This document shows positions 10,971 through 22,449 of a DNA stretch of 64,000 bases, in pieces. Made by a program: the position numbers and the translations under genes. This DNA comes from Paulownia fortunei (taxonomy: Eukaryota; Streptophyta; Magnoliopsida; Lamiales; Paulowniaceae), in assembly GCA_019321725.1 (NCBI GenBank), contig CM033114.1, positions 17,092,278 through 17,156,277 of the forward strand, written 5' to 3'. The notes under the pieces are model-generated. The model saw only the letters and a list, made by a program, of their open reading frames with translations. It was not told where the DNA came from and did not search any database. Every line of letters starts with the position of its first letter. Positions within the stretch are counted from its first letter, which is position 1.

Positions 10971-12520
10971 TCAAACCATCCATCTAGGTCGCTGGAGAAC
11001 TAGGCCCTCATTGGGGTATAGATCCACAAGATCTTTTTTAGATCCAATCACTGATTTCTTAGCCAGTAGCACAATTATTTTTCTCGAATTAATACTTGAT
11101 ATTGCACTTGCAAACTTTACCAAAGCATTTGCTTGCTCATTCTCAATATGTGGGACTTGTTGTAGTTGAAAATATTCAAATTGTCTCATTAACTGCTTCA
11201 TTTTCCCAAGTATTCCATCATGGACTTACCTTTGCCTCATAAGACCCTTCAACCTGCATGGCAACTAATTGCGAATTAGTGTAAGCAATTTATTGCTTTT
11301 CATCACATTTTAATGCTATTTTCAATATTTTTATCAAAGCTTCATATTTGGCCTCATTTTTAATGACCTTAAATTCCAGCTTAAGGACAATCTCGACCTC
11401 GAACAAGTTAGGTCCATGTAACATAATTCTTGTTCCCCTCTTCCCGAAGAGGCCAACCCATCTACATGAAGCAACCATGCCTCTCCTTCATGAGTTCTTG
11501 GTTTTATTACCACAACTTCTTTATGAAAGTTAACCAAAACTGGAGCCTTTATTAAAGTTCTACTTTGATATTTGATATCAAATTCTCCAAGTTCAACGAC
11601 CATTTCATTAATTAGTCTGACACTTCAAGTCGCCCAAGATCTATTTTATAGGTTGATTGGTTATTACTAAGATCTTGTATGATTGGAAGTAAGGCCTTAA
11701 CTCCTTGCTGACACTACTAGAGCCGAGGCTAACTCCTCACCTTCCAAATATGTTTTCTCTATCCTTTGTAAAAATTTGCTCGCATAAACAATTTATATAT
11801 TCCCTTCTCTTTTCTTGCCAACACTAAACTGACTACTCAAGTTAACACTACTGAATATAAATACAAGCATTTATCTTTTTCAGGCTTTGGCAATAGTGAT
11901 CGAGACATCAAATATTACTTTAGGTCCTATAAAACCTTTTCACATTCTTCTCTTCATTGGAAGTTTTCCTTGTTTCTTAAAACTACAAAAAATGGGGAAG
12001 GTTCCTATCTACTAATTTTGATATGAACCTGTTCAAAGATGCCATCCTTCTAGTGAGCTATTGAACTTCTTTCGCCAATCTATAAAAGTTCTTCTCGAGG
12101 ACAGCCTTAATCGTTTTTGGGTTTTCATTAATACGCTTTCATTGACCATGAAACCTAAGAACTTGCCATCTCAAACTCTGAATGTACACTTTGTTGTATT
12201 TAATTTCTTGCCATATAATCTTATGATCGCAAATGTTTGCTCTAGATGTGCAAGGTGATCCTTCTTTAGTAGATTTTTCACTAGCATATCGTCAACATAC
12301 ACTTTCATGGTCTTACTAATCTGGTCTTTGAACTTGAGATTCACCAACCTTTGATAAGTTGATCCCACATTCTTCAATGCAAATGATATCAATCTACAGA
12401 AATAGACCCATTTTTCAGTTACAAAAGAGATCTTAGCTCGGTCCTCCTCTACCATGAAAATTTGATGATAGCCTTGGTAGGCGTCCATCATATTTAACAA
12501 TGCACATCCTTTTATCTTGA
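10971..12520 (-). pseudogene. Reverse transcriptase-RNase H remnant of element B
   Basis: At 12500-12171 the minus frame is an RT palm region: MMDAYQGYHQIFMVEEDRAK, LKNVGSTYQRLVN, an intact catalytic YVDDMLVK at about 12301-12279, and HLEQTFAIIRLYGKKLN. At 11603-11290 an RNase H of the archaeal-like type follows, with LHVDGLASS in one frame and NEAKYEALIKILK in the next. At 11201-10971 its end reads PHIENEQANALVKFA. Although the YVDD is intact, flanking frameshifts and stops make it non-functional. G carries the same domains. Confidence 0.85.
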
Positions 12521-12639
12521 CAAGTTATCTCTAAGAGGATCTTGTCTCCTAGGAGAACTTTCCATTGAATGCTTTCATTTGTCCCTTCTAACCCGATGAT
12601 CTCTTGACCTGCTTGAGTTTACGATTTCTTAACCTACTT

Positions 12640-14090
12640 CAAATTTGACAAGTAGGAGGCGATCTACAATAATGACTTCTTCTTTCCATTTTTTTTTTAT
12701 TCATTTTGTATGATAAAATTTTGCAAGTACCTTTATTTTTCTATCTTGTCCCTCAGTTGGAAACAATCCTCAATATCATGGCCATGATCCCTATGGAAAT
12801 GATAATACTTTTTGGTCTTCATTTTGTTCGGAGTTGCCCTTATCTTTGTTAGCCATTGTAGCATGTTAGAACACTCAATTACCATTAAAGCATGGACTCT
12901 TGGTGCATTTTGGGGTGTAGTGGCTATATCTTCCAAGGCAAGATCGATCTTGATCTTGATCTTAGCCCGATCTCAATCTTTTTTAGATCTAAATTGGGAT
13001 CCTTCTCAAAGATCCCTCTTCTCCTTTCATTTTCCACTTGCTCCAGACCATTCTTGATCCTTCAACACATTCATTTCTTCTTTATATATGTAATGATAGC
13101 TTACTTCCATCAGGTACTCCTTATTAAGTGTGGGCTCTCGAGCTGGGGCCGAAATAAAAGGTTTTTTCTTAAATCCATGAATGAGAATATTGGTCATCAT
13201 GTCTATTTACATGTCCTGCATCTCCAAAGCCTCATTATTAAACCTATTTATGAAATTGCAGAGTGCTTTATTTTCCCCTTCATTATTCTATAGGCCTCCT
13301 TGCTCACTTCTAACTACCGAATTCATATAGAATTTTTTATGTTAGTTGTTTATATGATGTCATGATCCCCATTAGGAGATCCATAAACCATTCCTAGGCA
13401 CGTCTAATTAGGGTGGTGATGAAGATCCTAGCATTCATGGCATCCAACTGATGATATAATTGCATGATATGTTCAAAGTCTGCCAAATGCTCATGTGGGT
13501 CTTATTTACATCATATTTCGTAAGGTTTGGTAATTTGAAGTTTAGAGTGATGACTTCTACTAAAATATCTAGAGTTGAGAGGGATCCTCACTTTTATAGA
13601 GCAGATTTCATAAGCCCCTCATCTTTAGATCCACTAACTTGTAATTTGTCTACTTAATTTTCTCATCGAGCTCATTTATATCCAACATTGACTATACCTC
13701 ATCTCTGTTAACCTTCATCAGTTCTCCAAGGGGCCTTCTCCTATCATCTCATTTTAGGTCTCATCATCTTACTTGCCATATTTTTGGCCTCCTTATTGTC
13801 TAGTTGGAGTTTTCTAGCTCTCATTTCTAATGCCTCCACCTTCTTCTCAAAAGGCATCTCGTTCAAATGTGAAGCCACTAGGCTCTTCTCCTTCATTTCT
13901 CATTCAACCAAGATGTGTTTGCTAATATCTATTACCAACCACTCAAAATAATTTGTCTTCATATAGATCATAAGTTTATCTATCTCTTAAGGCTGGTTTT
14001 CACGGAACTACAGAGTAAGGAAAGATAAAGATACATGTTATGGGGTTTCAATATACTTCTAAGGTGTCTCTTCCATACTTCATTCCACCT
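12640..14090 (-). pseudogene. Gag remnant of element B
   Basis: On the minus strand, 13500-13400 encodes HLADFEHIMQLYHQLDAMNA and then FITTLIRRA, the capsid region of plant gypsy gag. At 12936-12733 comes KKYYHFHRDHGHDIEDCFQL, the zinc-binding segment that in relatives reads CRFHRDHGHDTEECFQL, with the first Cys changed to Tyr. Numerous stops interrupt the frame. Plus-strand open frames here have no independent support. Confidence 0.75.
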
Positions 14091-14099
14091 TGTTTCCCA

Positions 14100-14550
14100 C
14101 AGATGACTCTAACTAATTTGAAAAAAAATCAGTATTCCTTAGTTTGAGTTGAATTGATCTCGAGATGAGGTAACTAAGCTCGAGAAAACCCACATCACTA
14201 CCATACATCAGGTTTGTTGGGGTGACCCCTAACTGAAAGCCTCCGATGCTTAAGTTAGTGTAGGTCAAGATATCGATACGGACTAGGAGGCGAAATGAGT
14301 ACGATGTAAAATTACCTTATGACATCTAAGCATTAGAGTATTTATGCTGATTGCTCCATATAAATCGTACATGATAGTATTCAAGTATCTCAATCTCATC
14401 GATCTTTTGATCTCATCATCTCCAATTATCCACAGTCGATATCTCAGGTCGTTCTAACCTGAGGTTCGGGTTGGGTTTGGCTCCATGTAAAAAAGACGCG
14501 GATCTTCAGGTAAAGTAGATATTTAACAACTTTCTAGGGTATAGATAGTA
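14100..14550 (-). repeat. 5' LTR end and PBS-adjacent leader of element B
   Basis: The minus strand at about 14125-14100 reads GAGTCATCTGTGGGAAAC, a variant of the GGCGCCGTCTGTGGGAA wording that follows the LTR in many plant gypsy elements. Above it, 14290-14220 contains TTAAGCATCGGAGGCTTTCA and GGGGTCACCCC, a common U5 phrase of such LTRs. The outer end is not defined; 14550 is an estimate. Confidence 0.6.
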
Positions 14551-14649
14551 ATTTTAATATTTTCCACATCACAATCAAACAACTTTCAAGTCTAAAACAC
14601 CCTTCTATGGGTTAAGGATTAAGATAATGATCTCTAAAATAATTTTCTT

Positions 14650-14931
14650 TTGTTTAAAATAAGCAATGTGCCATACAGAAAGCAAGTGACAACTATTTCC
14701 TATACTTTTTCACCCTGTAGCTTAAATCTATCAAAACAATCTTTTGATTTGTCTCTCGCATTAGATTTCACTTTATACCAGTTAGGTTTTGAAGGATTCA
14801 TCAGGGAAAAGTATACTATATTGCCTGAAACACTAAAAGAACATTGGCAAAAGAGGTCACCGCATCTTGGAGGTGTATGTTATGTTGGTTTGTGTGCTGT
14901 GAAGAATGAAACAATTATAGAATTGAAATGA
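14650..14931 (+). other. Unrecognised 93-codon open frame
   Basis: An ATG-started frame ends in TGA at 14931. The second half has a non-random, protein-like composition, including LGFEGFIREKYTILPETLK and PHLGGVCYVGLCAVKNE. I do not recognise the family. It lies between two transposon blocks, in sequence not matched elsewhere in the window, so it could be a host exon fragment or chance. No promoter or splice context was established. Confidence 0.25.
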
Positions 14932-14999
14932 GGAATTTAAATACAAGTTAACTTTTACGATCTTTCTTCAGATGATTGTCATACTTCTACCTCTTGAAG

Positions 15000-15700
15000 T
15001 TATAAGATGTAATCATGTTTCACAAAATATTAGTTTTTGATATAGGTACCCTTTTGGGACTCTTGCAAGCATCCTTGAAAAATAGTTATACTTGATGGTG
15101 AATATATGCAAAACAATCCATCTATTCAGAGTACTCTCTATCACATGGCAAAGGCCGTGCTTACAAGGTTACCCATTATTTTCTCTATTGATTTGATAGA
15201 CATATAAGCAAAAGATGACCAACCACTTGTGCAATGCTAACATTAGTTGTTCATAAGTGTGCATTTGCCTTGATGTGCAATTTCCAACTTCCTATATTAT
15301 GTTTATAGGAAGTCTGACCATTCCCTAGCAGCAGGTCGATTTGATTTTTTTGAGTTTTTCTTTGCATATTTTTGATTTCATGTGCGAGCTTGAAGGGAAC
15401 ATCTACCAACGGTTGATTATTCTAGTTTGAGGATAATGTACATTTACCAATGGATGAACCACATAGATTGATTGAAACCACCATGTTGTGAAATCCACTA
15501 CCTAAGGAGTTTCTTTATCATTGTCAAGAGGAACTAATAATAAATTATGTCCTTTTCTTTTTGCGGTTTCGATGTATATTTCCACCATGAATGATTTATT
15601 CACAAAAAATATAGGTAATACAATGTATGACCTCGTTATAATTATTACACAAAATAAACATTTAAAACATTCAAAGGCTACAACGACTGAGAAAACAAGT
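15000..15700 (+). other. Unassigned region with a possible coding fragment
   Basis: Around 15075-15205 one plus frame reads KIVILDGEYMQNNPSIQST and then LYHMAKAVLTRLPIIFSID without a stop, preceded by an AG that could end an intron near 15045. I cannot assign a family. The remainder (15210-15700) shows no feature I can support. Confidence 0.2.
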
Positions 15701-15706
15701 CGACGT

Positions 15707-15815
15707 ATTTACAGAAACTAGTAAGAAGCATGTGCAATGCACATGATTAGTATAACTTGATGTATTTATAGAAACTAGTAAGAGCTTGCGCAATGCACAT
15801 GATTAGTTTAACTTT
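15707..15815. repeat. 57 bp direct duplication with a palindromic core
   Basis: Two copies start near 15707 and 15764, sharing GAAACTAGTAAGA and ending GATTAGT. The first holds the palindrome CATGTGCAATGCACATG; the second holds the decayed version TTGCGCAATGCACATG. Hairpins of this TGTGC-n-GCACA type occur near the ends of some plant transposons, including Helitrons, but no complete terminus is seen. Confidence 0.6.
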
Positions 15816-16282
15816 ACTAAAATAATTTTATTACCTAATAATTTATTGAGAAATATTAAAATATTAAAGGTGTTTTATAAATAAAGAAAATTTATTAAAT
15901 ACTTAATCAATTAAAACTAAAATATTTTAAGTACTTCAAAATATTATTTTTAGTGAGTATAGATCAATATGATTTATTAAATAAATTTTTTACTCTTTTT
16001 ATTTGTACACAAAACAGGAGACCCAAATTTTAATCTTGAGGCAATCGTCAATAATTATATAGATTATTGATTAACTTTTATGTTTGAGAATTACTTTACA
16101 AAACCCTAAGTCTTTTAAATGAATATTTTAAAAAAATTATCGTAATTTTCAAAGTGCATAAAATTTTAGAAAAAAAGTAAAAGATTAATATTAAAGGTTC
16201 AAGTCCATTTACTAAAGGAAAGAGTATAATAACTTTTATATGTTTGAAATATATATAATTTTAAAAACACAGTGATGGTCAT
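15816..16282. other. AT-rich spacer, nothing recognised
   Basis: I find no coding region or repeat here that matches another part of the window. Confidence 0.4.
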
Positions 16283-16762
16283 GATTTAAAATGAATAATT
16301 ATAAAAAAATGTTAGACCATAATTTTTGTCATTAAGTTTAATAATACATATAATATGTATTTTATTTATCCATGGAAAAAATGTATTTGAAACTAACTCC
16401 TTTTGATTTTTGGAAAGTGTACGATGTATTATACTATTAAAGATGGTATTTGCAATTGAATTTATTCCTTTTATTTTATTTTAAAAATACCCAATTGTAA
16501 ATTTGTAAACCATGTATAATTATAAAAATAATAATTATTCTTTATATGTGAAAGTTAATCTATACATGTTATGTTATTAAAGAGACTTTAAGATTTAACG
16601 TTTACCTCATTCATTCCTTTTCTTCATAAGATTATTTGGTATAAAATATAACTACCAATTCTTTTTTAAAATGTTATGCCTTTCTTAAAAAACAAAAGGG
16701 ATATAGTACTTTCATCTTTACAAAAATTTACGATAGAATTTTTTATCAACTAATAAAATGGG
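16283..16762 (+). repeat. Left flank of element C, duplicated at 40771-41241
   Basis: The text from GATTTAAAATG through AGATGGTATTTGC, CATGTATAATTATAAAAA, AACTACCAATTC and AGAATTTTTTATCAA recurs in the same order before element E. The match continues straight into the LTR, so transposon and host flank were copied together. No gene is seen. Confidence 0.8.
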
Positions 16763-16767
16763 GTCAC

Positions 16768-18376
16768 TAATAAATGCATATTTCTACATATTTTGTATCA
16801 ATTCTTTTTTAGTTTTTTTATCTTGTTCTTCTTAATTTCATATATTTTAGTAATATTTTGTATGTGATAGGAGTTTGGGAGTTATGGGATAAAAATTAGC
16901 CAAAATGGAGTTGAAACAAGCATTCTAGGGACAAATTTCATTATTGTGGTGCTACTGTGGCTGTATTTGTATTTTGGGCATAACGTTTTGCTCCATAGCC
17001 CTATTGATTTAATTCTTGATCATACAATTTTTATATTAACAACTTATCTCAGTTTAATTTATTTCAAAGAGAAACATTAGATTAAAAAGTCAGTAGTGCG
17101 CTGAAACTTCCAAATGTGGTAGTCTTTGTATTTTTAGCATAAAGTTCTCCACAAATGTAATAATGAGTTGATTCAGAGGATAATTAAACCAAACATATAG
17201 TTCTATAATTATTGTAAAAACATCATAATCCAGTTCATCTTAGAAAGAGATCATGGATAGGTTGAAAGAGGTTGAACAATGCAGATAATAGAGAAGCGGG
17301 CTGAAGTTTTGGTGTTGTAGTGCAAGAACTCATGTTGTAGCACTAGAAAATCAAGTTGTAGCACCAAAACTTGTGATGAAGTGCCCAAATTCGTGCTATA
17401 GTGCTTAAAAATTGAGCTGTAATGCCAACTTTGTAGGGGAATACTGAAGTTTTGGGCTGCAGCCACAACACCAAACTCATGTTGCAGTGCCAGTTTATGA
17501 AGTAAGAAAAAAATTAGACTTTAAAGCATGATTTTGGGTTAATTTCTGAGATTTAGAGGAGGATATAAGAAACCAAAAACGCTATACATGGATTCAACTA
17601 ATTAAATATCTGATGTTATTGCCCAACTTTTTAATTGTTGTTTATGTTCTTTCATGCTTAATTTCTTAAAGGGTGTTTCCTTGCTTGGTTTGGGTGTACA
17701 GTCAATTAGGATTTGAGAATGGCCTACAACAATATTATAAGTTTTAGATCTATAATTGCCTTCAATTTTGAATCATGAGTAGTAAATTGTGATTAATAAT
17801 TATGAGATATTTTGTTAATTGCAATGAAAAATGTAACCTAAGTTGAATGACCCAAACTTATATGGTTATTTCTTAGATCAACTTATATTTCTTATTTTAA
17901 TGCATCAATTGAAATGAATCTAGAGAGTTTTGTTCTAGGTTATTTGATCAGTAGGGAATCAAGTAGAGAACTTATTCTACGTAATGGACAACTAAGGAAA
18001 AATTGGGATAATAGTATTTGTTATTGTCTGTAGTTGGTAATTTCAATGGAAATTTGAGAATAACATTGACATTGTATTCAATCCATTGTCTAGTAGCGGA
18101 GAATGAAACCTCAATCGAACTTTTATCACTCGTGTTTGTTGCTTCAATTTTTATTGATTTACATTTTAGTTAGTATTATTTTCTACGACTTAGTTAATCA
18201 ATTCAACCCCTCTCTTTTTATAAGTGTATTTGTGTCTATTATTACATAATTGAGTCTTACGTTAGAATTAGTGAGTTGATACTAAATTGATTAGCTTTGA
18301 TCCTTGCTTACACTATACTAGGTAGAAGTAATTGAGTAGTAAGGTTTTAATTTAGTAGGCTCACGACAACCGATCA
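16768..18376 (+). repeat. 5' LTR of element C (1609 bp)
   Basis: Starts TAATAAATGCAT (TG mutated to TA) and ends ACCGATCA. Compared with the 3' LTR it lacks about 224 bp near 17577. In the 3' LTR that segment lies between two CCCTAA words at 27689 and 27913, suggesting loss by short-repeat recombination. It should carry the promoter of the element; no TATA box is confidently placed. Confidence 0.9.
17312..17432 (+). repeat. 20-21 bp minisatellite inside the 5' LTR of C
   Basis: About six tandem units of the form GTTGTAGCACTAGAAAATC, with GTTGTAG, GCTATAG or GCTGTAA at the unit starts. The same array has about eight units in the 3' LTR (27399-27560) and about three in the LTR of E (41798-41862). 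Confidence 0.75.
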
Positions 18377-18381
18377 AATTT

Positions 18382-18402
18382 TGGGTACCGTTGTCGGAGA
18401 TC
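18382..18402 (+). other. Primer-binding site of element C (tRNA-Asp type)
   Basis: TGGGTACCGTTGTCGGAGAT lies just downstream of the LTR end. It is a mutated form of TGGCGCCGTTGCCGGGGAT, which is complementary to the 3' end of plant tRNA-Asp. It would prime minus-strand cDNA. Confidence 0.8.
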
Positions 18403-18496
18403 AAGCATCTAATTGATTTATCAATATTTTTATTTTTTCACTTTCCTCTTTTTGTTAGTTTAATTTAGTCACTTTTCTTTTTATTTTTAGGTTTTT

Positions 18497-20050
18497 ATGT
18501 CATTGAAGAATTTGAAGCAAAGACTTGAACAAACTCGGGTTAATTTGAACACACTGTTGCCACCATTACTACCACTTCCACCTATACCTCTAATCAATTT
18601 ACCACCCAAGCTCGAGTTTGAAACTCCTTCTCATCTCGAGATAGTTGAGATAACGCAAAATCATAGAATATTAAAGGAGTTAGTTGCCCCTAATTTAGAG
18701 AATCAACCACATTGTATTACTTACTTGAATCTGGAAGCAAGTTTTGAACCTAAATCAGGGATAATCTATCTTTTGTCAGTGAGAATCCGAACAAACACTT
18801 TAATGAGTTCTATATAGTGTGCTCCAGTATGAAACCAACAGGCATCTCAAAAGATAACATCAAGCTTATCATCTTTTATTTTTCATTTGGTAGATTCAGC
18901 AAAAGAATAGCATTACTATCTACCTTCTAGCACAAATACCACATGGAATAAAATGCGAAGGGTGTTTCTAAAAAAGTACTTTTCACCATCCAAGGCTGTG
19001 AGCATTTGAATGAAATATGTAGGATTCGATAGTACAATAGGGGATTTTTATGAGTATTGGGAAAGACTCAAGAAAATGGTTGCCAGCTACAAGAAAGGTC
19101 CATGATTGATGCTGCAAGTGGATGGGCTTTAGTTGACAAAACGCCTGAGGCAGCTAGGAATCTGATTGCAAACATGGATGCAAATTCTCAACAGTTTGTA
19201 ACTCGCAATGATCCACCACAAATTCCTAAGAGTTTTAAAGAGTTCAACACATCACTTCTTGAATAAAAGATCTCACACCTCACGTCTTTAGTATAGTAAA
19301 TAACGATTGGGCAGTAAGTGAAAGCATATGGAATGTATTGCATGGTCGGGCATCTGACTGATATCTGTTTATCTCTTCAAGAAGGTTCTATGAAGCAAAC
19401 AGATGCAATTGGTGGTTTTCTGTGTCAACCTAGGCAAAGGTATGATCCTTATTCCAACATGTACAATGAAGTATAAGATCATTCCAATTTGAGATACGAG
19501 AACTAACAACAACAACAATCTATTCCCTTTCATAAACCAAACCGCCTACCTAGTTTTCTCCAACCGAAGGTACAACCACCCTACTAATCTCAATCACAAA
19601 CATTTCTATAGCAATCAGGCACATCCTTGGAGAATCATATGAAAACACTTGCAACCAACACTATACAATTTCAACAGACCACACAGGCCCATCTCCAATA
19701 TATAGAAAGTCAAGTGGGGTAAGTGGCCACTAGCCTAAGTCAATTTGAAGCCCAATGGTTGGGCAAGTTACTTCTCCACCTTTGATTAATCCCAAGAAAA
19801 GTGCAAGTTCCATGACTCTTAGGATTGGGAAACAGTTAGAGCCACCTACCTTGCTAACGAAAAAATGTTCAAGAAGGTCAAGAATGGTGAATCAAGCAAT
19901 ACCACTCTTAGATAATTCTTATTCTCTAACTCATCCATCACCCACAACTGAGGAGGCCTTAAAGTTGGTAACTAATCCTAAACCTCGCTCTCATACTCAT
20001 GTAACACCTCCACCCTTTTCTAACAGGTTAGCAAAGTCTAAGAAATAAGA
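18497..20050 (+). pseudogene. Gag remnant of element C
   Basis: The first ATG after the PBS opens MSLKNLKQRLEQTRVN and leads to LVAPNLENQPHCITYLNLEA, the conserved N-terminal gag region of Athila-like elements. After frameshifts, MIDAASGWALVDKTPEAARN and LIANMDANSQQF (19090-19200) mark the capsid C-terminus. Near 19340-19370 the zinc knuckle reads MYCMVGHLTDIC, with its first Cys lost. A proline-rich tail extends to about 20050. E carries the same segments at 43152-44560. Confidence 0.88.
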
Positions 20051-20059
20051 GCTAGAAAA

Positions 20060-20560
20060 GGTGATCTTGGAGACCTGTTAGAAAGTAGAAGTAAACATCT
20101 CCTTTCTTGATGCCATCAAGCAAGTGTCTCGCTATGCCAAATTTCTCAAGAAGCTATGCACCAACAAAAAAAAGTCACGAGGAAATGAAAAAATGAGTGT
20201 GGGGGAGAATGTTTCAACGATGCTTCTAAGGAAACTCTCTCTAAAGTGCAAAAATTTGGGCACTTTTACCATTCTATGTACAATTGATAACACCAAGTTT
20301 AAAAAATGCTTCTTAGAATTAAGAGCATCAATCAATATTATGTCATGCTCTATTTTTGCTTCTTTAAGGCTAGGGCCTTTAGAGAACACTAGTGTTCAAT
20401 TGGTTGATAGATCAAATATATATCCTAAAGGAGTTGTGAAAGATGTTTAGGTACAAGTGAATGAATTAGTTTTTCCAATATATTTCTATGTTCTTTAGAT
20501 AAATGATATATCCCCACACCCTAACCCATTCTATTGGGAAGACCATTTCTAAAAATAGCT
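20060..20560 (+). pseudogene. Aspartic protease remnant of element C
   Basis: The frame at 20124-20450 reads YAKFLKKLCTNKKKSRGNEK and GTFTILCTIDNTKF, then FLELRASINIMSCSIF. In relatives the last part is LDLGAS, so the catalytic Asp has become Glu and the next Gly has become Arg. QLVDRSNIYPKGVVKDV follows. The homologous segment of E keeps the Asp (LDLRAS) and that of F reads LDLVAS, so each copy decayed differently. Confidence 0.88.
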
Positions 20561-20639
20561 TGGAAAAAATGATGTTAATGATGGCACTTTAACTATAGAA
20601 TTTGATGGGGAGGTAATTAAATATACTTTATATTTTTGC

Positions 20640-22430
20640 AGTTGATATATTAATTTTTTAGCACAACAAATATTTGAATTGACTAGAAATGAGGGATTAG
20701 ATATTGTATTGATGAGAAATCTATACATGGGGGACTTGAAAGAGATAAAGATGGATGTCCAAGTGTTGGAGAATATGGAGGAAGCTATGGGAGTATTGGA
20801 CTTATTGCCAAAAAAACATAAGGTATGATGTCTCTTATATTGCTTTGCCATTGACTAATGAGAGGCTTTTATCTTCTATGGTGTAGGCACCTATTTTGGA
20901 ACTCAAGTCACTCCGAGAGTATCTCAAATATGTGTACTTGAGTGAGAAAAAAAAATTCCAGTTATTATTACCAAAGGTCTAACCAATGCACAAGAAGACA
21001 AGCTCATTAAGTTGCTCCGTGAGTACAAGATAACTATTGGATAGACCATTGCCGACATCAAAGAAATTAGCTCATTTATGTGCATGTATTGGATCTTCCT
21101 TAAGGAGTGATTCAAACCTTCAAGAAAGGCCCAAAGATAATTGAATCCACCCATGATGGAAGTTGTGAAGAAATAAATATTAAAGATTCTATTATTGGGG
21201 TCATCTACCCTATCTTAGGTAGCAAGTGAGTAAGTCGTGTCCAAGTGGTTCCTATGCAGTTTGGTATCATCGTGGTGCGAAATGATTACCAAAAGTTAGT
21301 ACCTCAAAGAGCTCAAACTTGGTGGTGAGTTTGCAAATTATATGAAGCCTAACTATTCTACTCGCAAAGATCACTTTTCTTTACCTTTCATTGATCAAAT
21401 GCGTGAATGATTATTCGATCATTCTCATTATTGTTTTCTTAATGACTACTCAAGTTATAGTTAGATTGTCATTGCCCTAAAGGACCAAGAGAAAAGGACC
21501 TTCACATGCCAATTTGGTATTTTTTCCTATCGGTATATACCATTTGAACTTTGCAATGCTCTGGCCAAATTTTAAAGATGTATGGCGAGCATTTTTTGAG
21601 TGCATAGAAAACATCATAGAGGTGTTCATGGATGATTTTAGTGTCTATGGTGAATTATTTAATAAATTCTTAGATAATCTTACACTTGTGCTTTAAAGAT
21701 GCATTGAAACTAATATTGTGCTTAATTGGGAAAAATCATCTTATGGTTGATCAAGGGATAATATTGGGATATGTTACTTCTACTAGAGGGATTGAGGTTG
21801 ATAAATCTGAGATTGATCCTATGTGTTCTTTGGTCCCCTACTAGTGTTAGGAAGATTCGTTCCTTTCTTAGTTGTGCAGGTTTTTATCGCGGGTTTATTA
21901 AAGATTTTTCCAAGATAGAACTTTTCTTGTGTAGATTACTTCAAAAGGATGTTATCTTTGAGTTTGATGATAAATGTATGGCAGGTTTTAGCAAGCTCAA
22001 TGAACTCTTCATCTTAGCATCCATTATCCTACCACCAAATTGGGAACTTCCTTTTGAACTTATGTGCAATGTAAGTGACTACGCAGTGGGTGTTGTATTA
22101 AGACAACGAGTAAGGCGGACTCCTCATGCCATTTACTATGCATCCCAGAATTTAAATGATGTTCAACTCAACTATTCCACCATTGAAAATGAACTTTTGG
22201 CAGTAATTTTTGCTTTAGAAAAAGTTTGTTCTTATTTGATTGGTGCAAAAGTAATTGTTTATTCCAATCATGCAACTCTTAGGTACTTGTTCACCAAGAT
22301 GGACGTCAATCCACTACTCATCTAATAGATCCTTCTCTTGCAAGAATTTGACTTGGAAATTAAGGATAAGAAGGAATAGAGAACTTGGTTTAGTGGTCCA
22401 TCTTAGTCAATTGGTGCAAGAGGAAGATGT
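20640..22430 (+). pseudogene. Reverse transcriptase-RNase H remnant of element C
   Basis: The N-terminal RT region includes LKYVYLSEKK and LTNAQEDK (20920-21010). The palm has IEVFMDDFSVYGELF at about 21616-21660 with an intact FMDD. Then come VRKIRSFLSCAGFYRGFIKD and, in RNase H, LPFELMCNVSDYAVGVVL, where the usual CDASD reads CNVSD and so loses an active-site Asp. ENELLAVIFALEKVCSYL follows. The 184-codon stretch 21771-22325 is the longest surviving frame. Stops and shifts occur before and after it. Confidence 0.9.
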
Positions 22431-22449
22431 ATTGCCATTGAATGAGTGA

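Larger units (their letters stand above)
10950..14550 (-). mobile_element. Element B: internally deleted Ty3/gypsy element
   Basis: Minus-strand order is LTR and leader (14550-14090), gag (14090-12640), reverse transcriptase (12520-11660) and RNase H (11640-10971). Protease and the N-terminal half of RT are absent: gag sequence passes into RT near 12520, where relative G keeps both domains. The element ends at about 10950, where RNase H should lead into integrase. It is the same family as element G, with closely similar RT and RNase H text. Confidence 0.8.

Noticed and set aside
12812..13293. Plus-strand frames of 81 and 133 codons
   Set aside because: They are antisense to gag of element B, whose motifs are clear on the minus strand.
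17312..17432. CRISPR-like array
   Set aside because: Units are contiguous without spacers and sit inside a plant LTR.
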